Source: Hymenobacter chitinivorans DSM 11115 (GTDB taxonomy: Bacteria > Bacteroidota > Bacteroidia > Cytophagales > Hymenobacteraceae). Taken from it: DNA of 64,000 bases. The notes beneath the pieces are model-generated. The model saw nothing but the letters and a program-made list of their open reading frames with translations, did no database searches and was not told the origin of the DNA. Positions 53,191 to 61,955 of the stretch are shown here, one piece after another. The stretch is from positions 186,001 to 250,000 of the forward strand of contig NZ_PGFA01000002.1 of NCBI RefSeq assembly GCF_002797555.1. Direction: 5' to 3'. Position 1 is the first letter of the stretch. Each line of letters starts with the position of its first letter. Made by a program: the position numbers and the translations under genes.

Positions 53191-54534
53191 ATGAACAAAA
53201 TATTCCTTTACGCCTTCGTGCTGGCTGGGCTAGCCAGCTGCAAAGGCCCCAGCGAAGAAGAAAAAGCCCAGGCCGCCGCCCGTACGCCCGCCGATACGGT
53301 GACTACGGCCGCCACTTCGGTCGACTTGCCCGCCCCCTACGCCACCGAATCCGTAACCAAGCGCAGCAAGGTCATCGACTGGCCCGCCGGCCGCACGCCC
53401 GTGGTACCCGCCGGCTTTACCGTTACGGAGTACGCCGGTAGCTTTAACAGTCCGCGCTGGCTCTACGTGACGCCCAACGGCGACGTGCTGGTGGCCGAGT
53501 CGAACACGGTGCCTACCAACCCCAAGAAAAAGGTAGCTGCCGCCCTGAACCTGGACCCGTCCCGGTCGTTGAAGCCGACCAGCGCCAACCGGATTACGCT
53601 GCTGCGCGACACCAACCAGGACGGCAAGCCCGACCTGCGCGCCACGTTTCTGACCGGCCTGAATCAGCCGCTGGGCATGCTGGTGCTGGGCAATTATTTC
53701 TACGTGGCCAATACCGACGCCGTACTGCGCTTTGCTTACCAGCCCGGTCAAACCAAAATCACCGGCCCGGGCCAGAAAATTCTGGACCTGCCCGCCGGCG
53801 GCTACAACAACCACTGGACCCGCAACCTGCTGGCCGCCCCCGACGGCTCCAAAATCTACGTATCGGTGGGCTCGGGCTCGAATGTGGGCGAGAATGGCAT
53901 GGACAAGGAAAAGCGCCGGGCCAATGTGCTGGTCATCAACCCGGACGGCTCCGGGGAGCAAATCTACGCGGCCGGGCTCCGCAACCCCGTGGGCATGGCC
54001 TGGGCGCCCGGCACGGGCACGCTCTGGACGGCCGTCAACGAGCGGGATGAGCTGGGCGACGAACTGGTGCCCGACTACCTGACCAGCGTCAGGCAAGGGG
54101 CGTTTTACGGCTGGCCCTACGCGTACTTTGGCCAGCACGAAGACCCGCGCCGCCAAGGCGAGGCCCCCGAGCTGGTGCGCAAGACCGTGGTGCCCGATGT
54201 GGCGCTGGGGCCGCACACGGCCTCCCTGGGCCTGGCATTTTACGACCAAAAAGCCTTCCCGGCCAAGTACCGGAACGGTGCCTTTATCGGGCAGCATGGC
54301 TCCTGGAACCGCTCCACTTTCTCGGGCTATAAAGTCGTGTTTGTACCCTTCCACAACGGCCGGCCCAGCGGGCCGATGGAAGACTTTGCCACCGGCTTTA
54401 TTGCCAACGAGGAAGGCAAGCAAGTGTACGGCCGGCCCGTGGGCCTCACGGTGCAGCCCGACGGGGCCCTGCTCATTGCCGACGACGCCGGCAACAAAGT
54501 ATGGCGCGTGGTGGCCGCCAATAGCGGGAAATAG
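53191..54534 (+). CDS. PQQ-type sugar (sorbosone-like) dehydrogenase lipoprotein
   Basis: A 447-residue lipoprotein; the signal MNKIFLYAFVLAGLASC has its lipobox Cys at 17. The body is a six-bladed propeller of the L-sorbosone/glucose dehydrogenase family: FNSPRWLYVTPNGDVLVAES, LNQPLGMLVLGNYFYVAN, YNNHWTRNLLAAPDGSKIYV, GLRNPVGMAWAPGTGTLW, FYGWPYAYFG, and FIGQHGSWNRSTFSGYKVVF. It probably oxidises sugars or aldehydes in the periplasm with PQQ. Differs from the T9SS-secreted homologue at 31537 in export route. Confidence 0.9.
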   Translation: MNKIFLYAFVLAGLASCKGPSEEEKAQAAARTPADTVTTAATSVDLPAPYATESVTKRSKVIDWPAGRTPVVPAGFTVTEYAGSFNSPRWLYVTPNGDVLVAESNTVPTNPKKKVAAALNLDPSRSLKPTSANRITLLRDTNQDGKPDLRATFLTGLNQPLGMLVLGNYFYVANTDAVLRFAYQPGQTKITGPGQKILDLPAGGYNNHWTRNLLAAPDGSKIYVSVGSGSNVGENGMDKEKRRANVLVINPDGSGEQIYAAGLRNPVGMAWAPGTGTLWTAVNERDELGDELVPDYLTSVRQGAFYGWPYAYFGQHEDPRRQGEAPELVRKTVVPDVALGPHTASLGLAFYDQKAFPAKYRNGAFIGQHGSWNRSTFSGYKVVFVPFHNGRPSGPMEDFATGFIANEEGKQVYGRPVGLTVQPDGALLIADDAGNKVWRVVAANSGK

Positions 54535-54678
54535 CCGTCAGAAATAGGTGGATTTTGTGTTGGATTTAATATAACTATGGTTATATTTGATTGAACTAAA
54601 TAAAGCAAGGGTTTGCTGCCGCCGGGCGCTTTGCTTTAGTTCTCGCAGGTATTCTCATTCACCCAACGTCCCTTACCT

Positions 54679-55326
54679 ATGCCGACACTCGCCCGCCCCG
54701 CTCTGCCAGAGCAAACCCGCAACCTGGCTAAATCGTTGATGAACCGCTACCTGCGCGACATGATAGTGCGCAACTGGGAGCAGGATGGCCGCCCGCTGCC
54801 GCCTCCCCACCAGGTGAAGCAAACGGTCATTGAGCAGTACCGCCGCCGCTACAGCTGCCCGGTGCTGGTCGAAACCGGGACCTTCCGCGGCGACATGGTG
54901 GAGGCCCACCTGAAGAACTTCGACCGGATTATTTCCATCGAACTCAGCCAGGAGCTCTACGAGAAGGCCAGCTACCGGTTCCGCAAGTCGCCGCACGTCA
55001 CCATCTACCAGGGCGACAGTGGGGCCGTGCTCCCGCGCATCATGCGCCTGCTCGATGCGCCGGCCATTTTCTGGCTCGATGGGCACTACTCGGCCGGCGA
55101 CACGGCCCAGGGCAGCAAGGAATGCCCGATTTACGAGGAGCTGGAAGCTATTTTCGCCCAGGGCAAAGGCCTGCGGCACGTGCTGCTCATCGACGATGCC
55201 CGCTGCTTTGTGGGGCAGGGCGACTACCCGACCGTAGCGGCACTGACCGAGTTTATCCAGGCCCACGACCCGCGCTACCAGGTAGAGGTTCAGGATGATA
55301 TTATTCGGGCCGTGGTGCCGGCTTAG
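54679..55326 (+). CDS. Class I SAM-methyltransferase-like protein
   Basis: A 215-residue soluble Rossmann protein. The SAM-binding strand-loop is LVETGTFRGDMVEAHLKNF (about 58-76), followed by the acidic strand IISIELSQELYE and YQGDSGAVLPRIM. A conserved IFWLDGHYSAGDT segment resembles small TylF-like methyltransferases, where Asp/His may bind metal. Target unknown. Single gene between a sugar dehydrogenase and a DedA gene. Confidence 0.75.
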   Translation: MPTLARPALPEQTRNLAKSLMNRYLRDMIVRNWEQDGRPLPPPHQVKQTVIEQYRRRYSCPVLVETGTFRGDMVEAHLKNFDRIISIELSQELYEKASYRFRKSPHVTIYQGDSGAVLPRIMRLLDAPAIFWLDGHYSAGDTAQGSKECPIYEELEAIFAQGKGLRHVLLIDDARCFVGQGDYPTVAALTEFIQAHDPRYQVEVQDDIIRAVVPA

Positions 55327-55488
55327 CCGGGCCGCTAACTGCTCGGTGAAAGGCTGAAGGGAGGGGCGCGGCCTCGGAATTATTCGGCCCAAATTCTGCT
55401 AACAGGCTGCCAGTTTCCCGGCAGCCTGTTTTCTTTGTGGGATATTTGCTGCGTACAATCCAGTCATTCGTCTCACTTACTTCCCTTC

Positions 55489-56163
55489 ATGGAGCTGATT
55501 AAGCATTTCCTCGACATCATTCTGCACCTCGACGTGCACCTTAAGCTGCTCGTAGGTGAGTACGGTAACCTGATTTACCTGATTCTGTTCCTGATTATTT
55601 TCACCGAAACCGGCGTGGTGGTGCTACCCTTCCTGCCCGGCGACTCCCTGCTGTTCGTGGCCGGTACGCTGGCCGCCCAGCACGTAACGGATGGCTCCCC
55701 CGACACGCTGCTGAATATCTTCTACCTGATTCCGCTGCTCATCGTGGCTGCCTTCCTCGGCGACAACCTCAACTACTTTATCGGCGACTACCTCGGGCCG
55801 CGGGTGTTCCGGGAGGATTTCCGCTTTCTGAAGCGCAAGTACCTGGAACAAACCCAGGAGTTCTACGCCAAGCACGGCGGCAAAACCATCATCATGGCCC
55901 GCTTCATTCCCATCGTGCGCACGTTTGCGCCGTTTGTGGCCGGCGTAGGCACCATGAAGTATAGCTTCTTCATTGGCTACAGCATTGCCGGGGCTTTGCT
56001 CTGGGTTATTTCGCTCACCCTGGCCGGCTACTTTCTGGGCAATATTCCCTGGGTGCAGCACAACTTCACCTACGTCATTTACGGCATCATCCTGTTCTCG
56101 GTCCTGCCGCCCGCAATTCAGTTTCTGAAGGAAAAGCTGCGGGGCAGCTCCGCCGCCGCCTAA
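55489..56163 (+). CDS. DedA family membrane protein
   Basis: A 224-residue inner-membrane protein of the DedA/VTT family (lipid flippase or proton-coupled transporter group; important in envelope lipid recycling). Signatures are ETGVVVLPFLPGDSLLFVAG (about 39-58), the family motif KHGGKTIIMARFIPIVRTFAPFVAG (split; 126-150), then GYSIAGALLWVISL. The ATG at 55489 is chosen over an upstream in-frame start for the normal N-terminus. Ends in a strong terminator. Confidence 0.93.
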   Translation: MELIKHFLDIILHLDVHLKLLVGEYGNLIYLILFLIIFTETGVVVLPFLPGDSLLFVAGTLAAQHVTDGSPDTLLNIFYLIPLLIVAAFLGDNLNYFIGDYLGPRVFREDFRFLKRKYLEQTQEFYAKHGGKTIIMARFIPIVRTFAPFVAGVGTMKYSFFIGYSIAGALLWVISLTLAGYFLGNIPWVQHNFTYVIYGIILFSVLPPAIQFLKEKLRGSSAAA

Positions 56164-56190
56164 GCTGGTCAGTTGGACTTATTTTTCTGA

Positions 56191-56229
56191 AACCGCCCCG
56201 AATCATATGGTTTGGGGCGGTTTTTTTTG
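56191..56229 (+). terminator. Terminator of the DedA gene
   Basis: Arms AACCGCCCC (56191-56199) and GGGGCGGTT (56214-56222), followed by T8. It lies 30 bases before the aroE start. Confidence 0.9.
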
Positions 56230-56260
56230 TTTTTTCGGGACGCTATTCCTCCCCAACCTT

Positions 56261-57004
56261 ATGCGCCAGTTTGGACTTATCGGCTTAAAGCTCGAGCACT
56301 CTTTCTCCCAAACCTATTTCTCCCAAAAGTTCGAAAACTTGGGCCTGGCCGACTGCCAGTACAATTTGTTTGAGCTGGGCAGCATTAAGGACCTGCTGCG
56401 CCTGCTCGACCAGCAGCCCGATCTGCGGGGCCTCAACGTGACGATTCCCTTCAAGGAGCAGGTCTGGCCTTACCTGGATGAGGTGGCCCCGTCGGCCGCC
56501 CGCATCGGGGCCGTCAACGTCATTGAGTTTACGGCGGAGGGCCGCCGCGTGGGACACAACACCGACTATATCGGTTTCCGCGACTCCCTGCGCCGGTTTT
56601 ACCCGTTGCGCGGCGAGGAGGCCGGGGCGCTGGTGCTCGGTACCGGGGGCTCGTCGAAGGCGGTGGAAGCCGCGTTGCGGGAGCTGGGTATCCGCTACTG
56701 GCTGGTCTCGCGCAACCCCATGAACCATGGCCTGACCTACGCCGACCTGACGCCGGCCATCATTGCGGCTCACTCCCTGATTATCAACACCACTCCGCTG
56801 GGCACCTTCCCCAACATGGCCGAGTGCCCGCCGATTCCTTACGAGCAGCTTACGGCCCGCCACTACCTGTACGACCTGATCTACAACCCGAGCGAAACCC
56901 TGTTTATGACCAAAGGCGCCGAACAGGGCGCCCAAACCAAAAACGGTTTCGAAATGCTCTGCCTCCAGGCTGAAGAGTCCTGGCGAATCTGGAACAGGAG
57001 CTAG
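56261..57004 (+). CDS. aroE: Shikimate dehydrogenase
   Basis: A 247-residue enzyme that reduces 3-dehydroshikimate to shikimate with NADPH in aromatic amino-acid synthesis. Shikimate-binding Ser14 and Ser16 (HSFSQTYF), catalytic Lys65 (NVTIPFKEQV) and Asp102 (GHNTDYIGF) are present, along with the NADP loop VLGTGGSSKAVEAAL and NTTPLG. It is slightly shorter than the E. coli enzyme (272). The ATG at 56261 starts MRQFGLIG, the expected first strand. Confidence 0.95.
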   Translation: MRQFGLIGLKLEHSFSQTYFSQKFENLGLADCQYNLFELGSIKDLLRLLDQQPDLRGLNVTIPFKEQVWPYLDEVAPSAARIGAVNVIEFTAEGRRVGHNTDYIGFRDSLRRFYPLRGEEAGALVLGTGGSSKAVEAALRELGIRYWLVSRNPMNHGLTYADLTPAIIAAHSLIINTTPLGTFPNMAECPPIPYEQLTARHYLYDLIYNPSETLFMTKGAEQGAQTKNGFEMLCLQAEESWRIWNRS

Positions 57005-57129
57005 TGTGCTGAGGTGCTGAGGTGGATAATGAGCTGAATGTGGAAGAATGTGAGAAATGAAAACTCGTGTCCTTGCGAGCTTGCGAAGTAGTCAGTTCTC
57101 TGCGCAGGTAGCCCCGCCCTTTTACCAGA

Positions 57130-57164
57130 AAGCCCTTTCCTACGCGCGGTAGGAAAGGGCTTTT
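57130..57164. terminator. Bidirectional terminator between aroE and the barrel receptor gene
   Basis: Perfect 13-bp arms (57130-57142 and 57150-57162) between convergent genes; the T4 tail is short. The remaining bases of this 286-base gap show no gene. Confidence 0.8.
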
Positions 57165-57290
57165 CACAGTAGGAGGCTCTGCACATGTCAGAGGGCGGAT
57201 TGACGCCGCTTGATACGCGGAATGTTGTGCCTTCTCACAAGGACACGAATCAATCATCAGCACATTCCTCCCATTAACACATTAAAGAAC

Positions 57291-59864
57291 TTACGGTTGG
57301 CCTTGACCCTGGCTGCTTTCGCCTTGTTTGGCGTCGTCGTTCTGGATGCCTTTGCGGCGCTTCTGGGGCTGGGCGGCTACTTTGCCGAAGCGGTAGTTGA
57401 AGGCCAGGCGCACCCCGCGCAGGTAGATGTAGTTGTTGCTTTCCTGGCGGAACTGCTCGGTGTCGAGGAGGGTGTTCAGGTTGCGGGTGGCTTGCAGGAA
57501 GTTGTCGGCGTTCAGGGTTAAGTCGGCCTTGTCTTTGAGCAGGTTCTTGCGCAAACCCAGCGAGTAGAACGTCCAGGCCGCTTGCTTGCCCTGCAGCTGG
57601 ATGCGGGGCGAGTTCAGGCCGCCGTAGCCCTGAATGCTCAGGCCCTTCTCGAATTTGTAGCTGGTATTCACGTTGATGGCGTACATCACCCCGTCGTTGG
57701 AGTAGGCGGCGGTATTGACCACCCCGTTGCCCAGGCTTAGGGCCGGGCTTTTCAGCGACACGTAGTACACGTTCAGGTTGCCGCTCACGTCCCACTTGGG
57801 TACGGGCTTCACCGAGCTAAACAAACTAACGCCGTAGGTAGCATTGCGCCCGATGTTGGCGAAGGTCTGGTTGTTGACCCCGTCTTTAATAAAGCGCACA
57901 CTCTCAATAGCATTGCCGGTGCGCCGCACGTAGGCCGACATGTTCAGCACCGAGCCCTTGATAAAGGTTGTGTAGTTGAGCTCGTAGCTGTCGGTCAGCT
58001 CGCGCTCCAGCTCGGGGTTGCCGTAGCTCACGTTGAGCGTATCGGAAGTGTTGCGGAAGGGGTTGAGGTAAAAAATCTGAGGGCGCTGAATCCGCTTCGA
58101 GTAGGCCAGGCGCAGGGTTTGGCCGGGCTTTTTCGGGTTCTGGGGCTGGAAGCTCAGGCTCAGGTTGGGCAGCACGTTGAGGTAGTCCTGCGACACCCCC
58201 GCGTTGTCTTTCGGCTTGGGCTCGAAATTGCCCCTGACGCGCGTGTTTTCCACCCGGGCCCCCAGCTTGAAGCTTAGCTTTTTGGAAGCCGAAAATCCGT
58301 AGGTGCCGTACGCCGACACCACATCCTGGTTGTAGTTGAAAAGGTTGGAGCGGGCCGGGTTGAAGTCGAGCGCCACCTGGTCGTACACGTCGTAGTCGCT
58401 GCTGACGCGCCGCAGAATGGCTTTGGCGCCGGTTTCGAGCAGGGCGGTTTCCGAAAACGGGTGGGCGTAGTCGGTCTGCAGCGTGGTTTCGAGGTTGCGC
58501 GAGAGGTTGTCGCTCTGCTCCCGGTACTGCACCGCGCCGGATTCGTCGCGGCCGGCGTACTGGTTCAGGTCGTAGTCCTGCACGTTGCGGTTGCGGGTGT
58601 GCTGGGCCAGCACGCTCCATTCGCGGCGCTTCTGCTCGAAGGTGCGGGTGTAGGAGCCGCTCAAATCGTAGCTCTGGGTGCGAAACTTCCGGTCGGTGGC
58701 GCGGGTAAACTGGTTGGCGGCGGTGGTCGGAAACAGCACGTTGTTGAACTGCTGGTAGTCGCCGGAGTTGCGGAAGGCGCTGCCCTGCAGGCTCAGCGTG
58801 AGGTTGTGGTACTGGGCCGGGTCGTAGTCGAGGCCCAGCCGGCCAAAGCCGCCCCCGCCCAGCGTGTTGCCGTCGCCATCCTGCTGCAGGGCCAGCGTTT
58901 CGGTGCCATCTGGGTTTTTCAGCGAGCGGGTCAGGTCGTTGCGGTTGGGGCTGTAGAAGCCAAACCCACTCACTGAGCTCGTCAGCCCGATTTTGCCCTG
59001 GCGGTAGTTCAACGAGGCGTTGCCGTTGGAGCTGCGCGTGCCGGCGGCCAGGCCCAGACTGCCATTGGTGCCCTGCAGGTTGTTTTTCTTCAGGATGATG
59101 TTGATAATACCCCCGGTGCCTTCGGCGTCGTACTTGGCCGAGGGCGTGGTAATCACCTCCACGCTCTTGATCTGGTCGGCCGGAATCTGCTTCATGGCAT
59201 CCGCCACCGAGCTGGCCACGATACCCGAGGGTTTGTTGTTGATGAGCACCCGCACGTTGGAAGTGCCGCGCAGCTCCACGTTGCCGTCGGGGTCCACGTT
59301 TACCAGCGGTACTTTGCGCAGCACGTCGGCTGCCGTGCCCCCGGAGTTGGTGATGTCCTTCTCGGCGTTGTAGACAATCCGGTCGGGCTTGGTTTCTACC
59401 ACGTCCCGCTCCCCAGTTACGGTTACCTCGCCCAGTTTCTGGGCGGCCGAGGTCAGCTGCAGCGTGCCCAGATCGGTGGTGCCGTCGGTGATGGTCACGT
59501 TTTCGGTGCGCGTCACGTAGCCCACGAAGCTCAGCTGCACCCGATACGTCCCCGCAGCCAGGCCTTTCAGCACGAAGCGGCCTTTGTCGTCGCACACGGT
59601 GCCATCGATGGGCTGATTGCCGTCGGCCGGGAGCAGGGCTACAGTGGCAAACTCCACGGGCTTTTTGGTAGTGGCGTCCAGCACGCCCCCAGTCAGGCGA
59701 CCCGCACCCCTGGGGGCCGTCGGCAAAGCCAGGGGCTTGGGGGCGGCGGCTCCGGGGGCCTGCCCGGGACGGGCGGCGGGCGTACCGGCCGGGGGAGTAG
59801 TCTGGGCCCATGCCGGCGCTGCGAGCAGGTTGGAGGCTACTAGAAAGGGTAGATAACGTTTCAT
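57291..59864 (-). CDS. Outer-membrane beta-barrel receptor-like protein (TonB-dependent type)
   Basis: An 857-residue outer-membrane protein. Signal peptide 1-20 (LLAAPAWAQ). A proline/alanine-rich linker follows, then a CarboxypepD-reg-like domain (about 57-140: GVLDATTKKPVEFATVALLP). A plug (about 150-250) contains GGTAADVLRKVPLVNVDPDG and LINNKPSGI. A large barrel of the OMP_b-brl_3 type follows, and the last residues are glutamine- and lysine-rich (SSQGQGQP), extending past the barrel. It likely imports a peptide or siderophore-like compound, or acts in surface assembly. The start at 59864 is chosen for the signal peptide. Confidence 0.9.
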   Translation of the reverse strand: MKRYLPFLVASNLLAAPAWAQTTPPAGTPAARPGQAPGAAAPKPLALPTAPRGAGRLTGGVLDATTKKPVEFATVALLPADGNQPIDGTVCDDKGRFVLKGLAAGTYRVQLSFVGYVTRTENVTITDGTTDLGTLQLTSAAQKLGEVTVTGERDVVETKPDRIVYNAEKDITNSGGTAADVLRKVPLVNVDPDGNVELRGTSNVRVLINNKPSGIVASSVADAMKQIPADQIKSVEVITTPSAKYDAEGTGGIINIILKKNNLQGTNGSLGLAAGTRSSNGNASLNYRQGKIGLTSSVSGFGFYSPNRNDLTRSLKNPDGTETLALQQDGDGNTLGGGGFGRLGLDYDPAQYHNLTLSLQGSAFRNSGDYQQFNNVLFPTTAANQFTRATDRKFRTQSYDLSGSYTRTFEQKRREWSVLAQHTRNRNVQDYDLNQYAGRDESGAVQYREQSDNLSRNLETTLQTDYAHPFSETALLETGAKAILRRVSSDYDVYDQVALDFNPARSNLFNYNQDVVSAYGTYGFSASKKLSFKLGARVENTRVRGNFEPKPKDNAGVSQDYLNVLPNLSLSFQPQNPKKPGQTLRLAYSKRIQRPQIFYLNPFRNTSDTLNVSYGNPELERELTDSYELNYTTFIKGSVLNMSAYVRRTGNAIESVRFIKDGVNNQTFANIGRNATYGVSLFSSVKPVPKWDVSGNLNVYYVSLKSPALSLGNGVVNTAAYSNDGVMYAINVNTSYKFEKGLSIQGYGGLNSPRIQLQGKQAAWTFYSLGLRKNLLKDKADLTLNADNFLQATRNLNTLLDTEQFRQESNNYIYLRGVRLAFNYRFGKVAAQPQKRRKGIQNDDAKQGESSQGQGQP

Positions 59865-60228
59865 AGTCGGAAAAAGAAAAATGCTAACAACAGGCCCCAA
59901 CGGGCCACATGCGAGGGTGATAATCGTAGACTCCAGGCGTGTTCCCAGGGTCGGGTTAGGCCGGAAGAAGTTGCACCTCAGCAGGAATTAACTGCTGAGT
60001 CAGTCAGGCTATGAATCGTCCGAGACATCTTGGCATTACAGGCCCGGAAAAAAATAGTACTGGCCGCTCGCCGGACCAGAAATCCACTACAAACCTAACC
60101 CCACGCCGGGCACTTGCCCCAATTTACTTGACCAAGTACCCGGAAAGAAAGGCTGAAGCAGCGAATTATATAGATGAATGCAGTTTTAAGTATCCTCGTA
60201 GCTAAAGCCTTCCGACGCCCCCTAGGGC
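59865..60228. other. Non-coding promoter-side region
   Basis: A gap of about 360 bases upstream of the barrel receptor gene. It contains one small reading frame of 64 residues (60011-60205) with no family signal or ribosome-side support; I regard it as chance. No RNA gene was recognised. Confidence 0.5.
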
Positions 60229-60262
60229 AAAAAAAAGCAGCCACTCCGTGAGAAGTGGCTGC
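60229..60262 (-). terminator. Terminator of wrbA
   Basis: Arms GCAGCCACT (60237-60245) and AGTGGCTGC (60254-60262), with a T8 run on the minus strand. Confidence 0.88.
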
Positions 60263-60313
60263 CGGGAGTTGCAGGTCAGTGTGCAGAAAATATGCGTCTA
60301 ATATAGCATTCCC

Positions 60314-60928
60314 TTAGGAACGAGCTAGTTTGCTGGCAATTTCGGAAGTGTGCCGGCCCTGAAAACGGGCGCCTTCCAGCTCGTTGGCACTGGGCTGCCG
60401 CTCGCCTTGGCCGCCGGCCACCGTGCTGGCGCCGTAGGGCGTGCCACCGGTTACTTCCTCGTGGCCCATTTGGCCCTGCCAGGCGTAGGGCAGGCCCACA
60501 ATGACAAAGCCGTGGTGCAGCAGCTCGGTGTGAAACGAACGAATGGTGGTTTCCTGGCCGCCGTGCTGGGTAGCCGTACTTACGAAGACCGACCCGACTT
60601 TTCCTACCAGAGCGCCCCGGGCCCACAGGCCGCCGGTGCTGTCCATGAAGGCCTGCATCTGCCCGCACAAGTTTCCGTAGCGCGTGGGCGTACCAAAGAC
60701 GATGTTGTCGTATTCGGTCAGCTCCTCGGGCCGGGCTACCGGAATGTGCTCAAAAGCTTTCTGGGCCTGGGTAGCCCCAATCTGGTCGAGCAAGGCTGGG
60801 GGCAGGGTTTCGGGCACCCGCTTTATTACTACTTCATTGCCGGCCACCTCCCGGGCGCCTTCGGCTATGGCTTCCGCCATTTTGTAGATGTGGCCATAGG
60901 TGGAGTAAAACAGAACGAGGGTTTTCAT
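60314..60928 (-). CDS. wrbA: NAD(P)H:quinone oxidoreductase, WrbA type
   Basis: A 204-residue flavodoxin-like FMN enzyme that reduces quinones by two electrons and protects against redox cycling. The FMN phosphate loop is [14 protein letters not shown] (9-22). The WrbA-specific [18 protein letters not shown] and [15 protein letters not shown] are present, as is the C-terminal [13 protein letters not shown]. Length is typical. Single gene. Confidence 0.96.
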   Translation of the reverse strand: MKTLVLFYSTYGHIYKMAEAIAEGAREVAGNEVVIKRVPETLPPALLDQIGATQAQKAFEHIPVARPEELTEYDNIVFGTPTRYGNLCGQMQAFMDSTGGLWARGALVGKVGSVFVSTATQHGGQETTIRSFHTELLHHGFVIVGLPYAWQGQMGHEEVTGGTPYGASTVAGGQGERQPSANELEGARFQGRHTSEIASKLARS

Positions 60929-61400
60929 GGGGTTGGGTTGTGGTAGAACGATGCTGGGGCTACGGCAGAATCGGACGGGGGTTGCTATTGCCGGGCCCGT
61001 AGCTCCGCCATGCTGCGTTTAACGCCGCCCGCACGTATCTTTAAGTCGGAAATTAAGCGCCTGACTCCCAGCTTATTTTACGTACGGGTTGGTTTTTTAT
61101 TAGCCGCGTGCAACCCCAGCGGCCCGGCCCGACTCATCCTGCTACACCACACTAGGTAGTTTTCCTTTCCCGATTCTATCCGCTTCCTATGGTACTATTG
61201 GCTACTTACACCTCCCGGTTGCAGCTCCTGCTGCAGGGGCCGGCGCATAACGTGGGCCAGGTGGGCCGCCGCCGCTAATGGGGGCCCTGTCCTCCGCTCT
61301 GAGTTCGGTAAGCGGACTGCGGAGCCTGCTGCCCGATGGGCAATCCGCTGCTAAGTCGGCCGCGCCGACGCCCGTGCGCCACCTTACCCCGCCTGCCGCC
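60929..61400. other. Long leader upstream of the ECF sigma gene
   Basis: About 470 bases. A 29-codon reading frame (61189-61278, MVLLATYTSRLQLLLQ...) ends in TAATG, overlapping a possible upstream start (61278) of the sigma-factor frame. Apart from this and a T-rich stretch at 61094-61100, no feature was seen. The upstream wrbA promoter must also lie here. Confidence 0.4.
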
Positions 61401-61955
61401 ATGACCGAGGCCGAGATAATTGATGGGTGCCTGGCCGGCAGCCGAGCCATGCAAAAGCAGCTCTACGACCGGTTTGCCGGTAAGATGATGGCCGTGTGCC
61501 TGCGCTACGCCCAAACCACGTTTGAGGCCGAAGACGTGCTGCAGGAAGGCTTTATAACCGTATTCAACAACCTGCGTAACTTCCGCCGCGAGTGCCCGCT
61601 GGAGTTCTGGATTCGCCGCATCATGGTGAATGCCGCCCTGCGCCAGCACCGCCGCAATGCCCCGCTGGTGGCCGTCAGCGAAGGCGAATATCCGGAAGAG
61701 TTGGCCGGGGAGGAATTTACGCTCTCCAATTACGCTTTCGAAGAAATGCTGGCCATGGTGCAGGAACTGGCCCCGCGCTACCGCATGGTGTTCAACCTGT
61801 TTGCCATTGAAGGCTACGGCCACAAGGAAATAGGGGAGCTGATGGGAATTTCCGAAGGCACCAGCAAATCACAGTACGCCCGGGCCCGGGCGATTTTGAA
61901 GACCAAATTAGAGCGCCTCGAAGCGCATCGTTCCAATGGTACCTACCGCCAATAA
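61401..61955 (+). CDS. ECF-type RNA polymerase sigma factor
   Basis: A 184-residue sigma-70 family factor. Region 2 spans about 12-75 (LYDRFAGKMMAVCLRYA, EAEDVLQEGFITVF, LEFWIRRIMVNAALRQH) and region 4 about 125-180 (FNLFAIEGYGHKEIGELM, then ISEGTSKSQYARARAILK). The ATG at 61401 (MTEAEIIDG) fits the usual size; an in-frame ATG at 61278 would add 41 residues rich in Ser and Pro. It overlaps the next gene by 20 bases, so the two are translated together. It likely controls an envelope or stress regulon through the membrane protein downstream. Confidence 0.93.
   Translation: MTEAEIIDGCLAGSRAMQKQLYDRFAGKMMAVCLRYAQTTFEAEDVLQEGFITVFNNLRNFRRECPLEFWIRRIMVNAALRQHRRNAPLVAVSEGEYPEELAGEEFTLSNYAFEEMLAMVQELAPRYRMVFNLFAIEGYGHKEIGELMGISEGTSKSQYARARAILKTKLERLEAHRSNGTYRQ

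Noticed and set aside
60011..60205. A 64-residue gene upstream of the barrel receptor
   Set aside because: No recognisable motif, poor context, and it lies in a region that should hold the promoter of the divergent genes.
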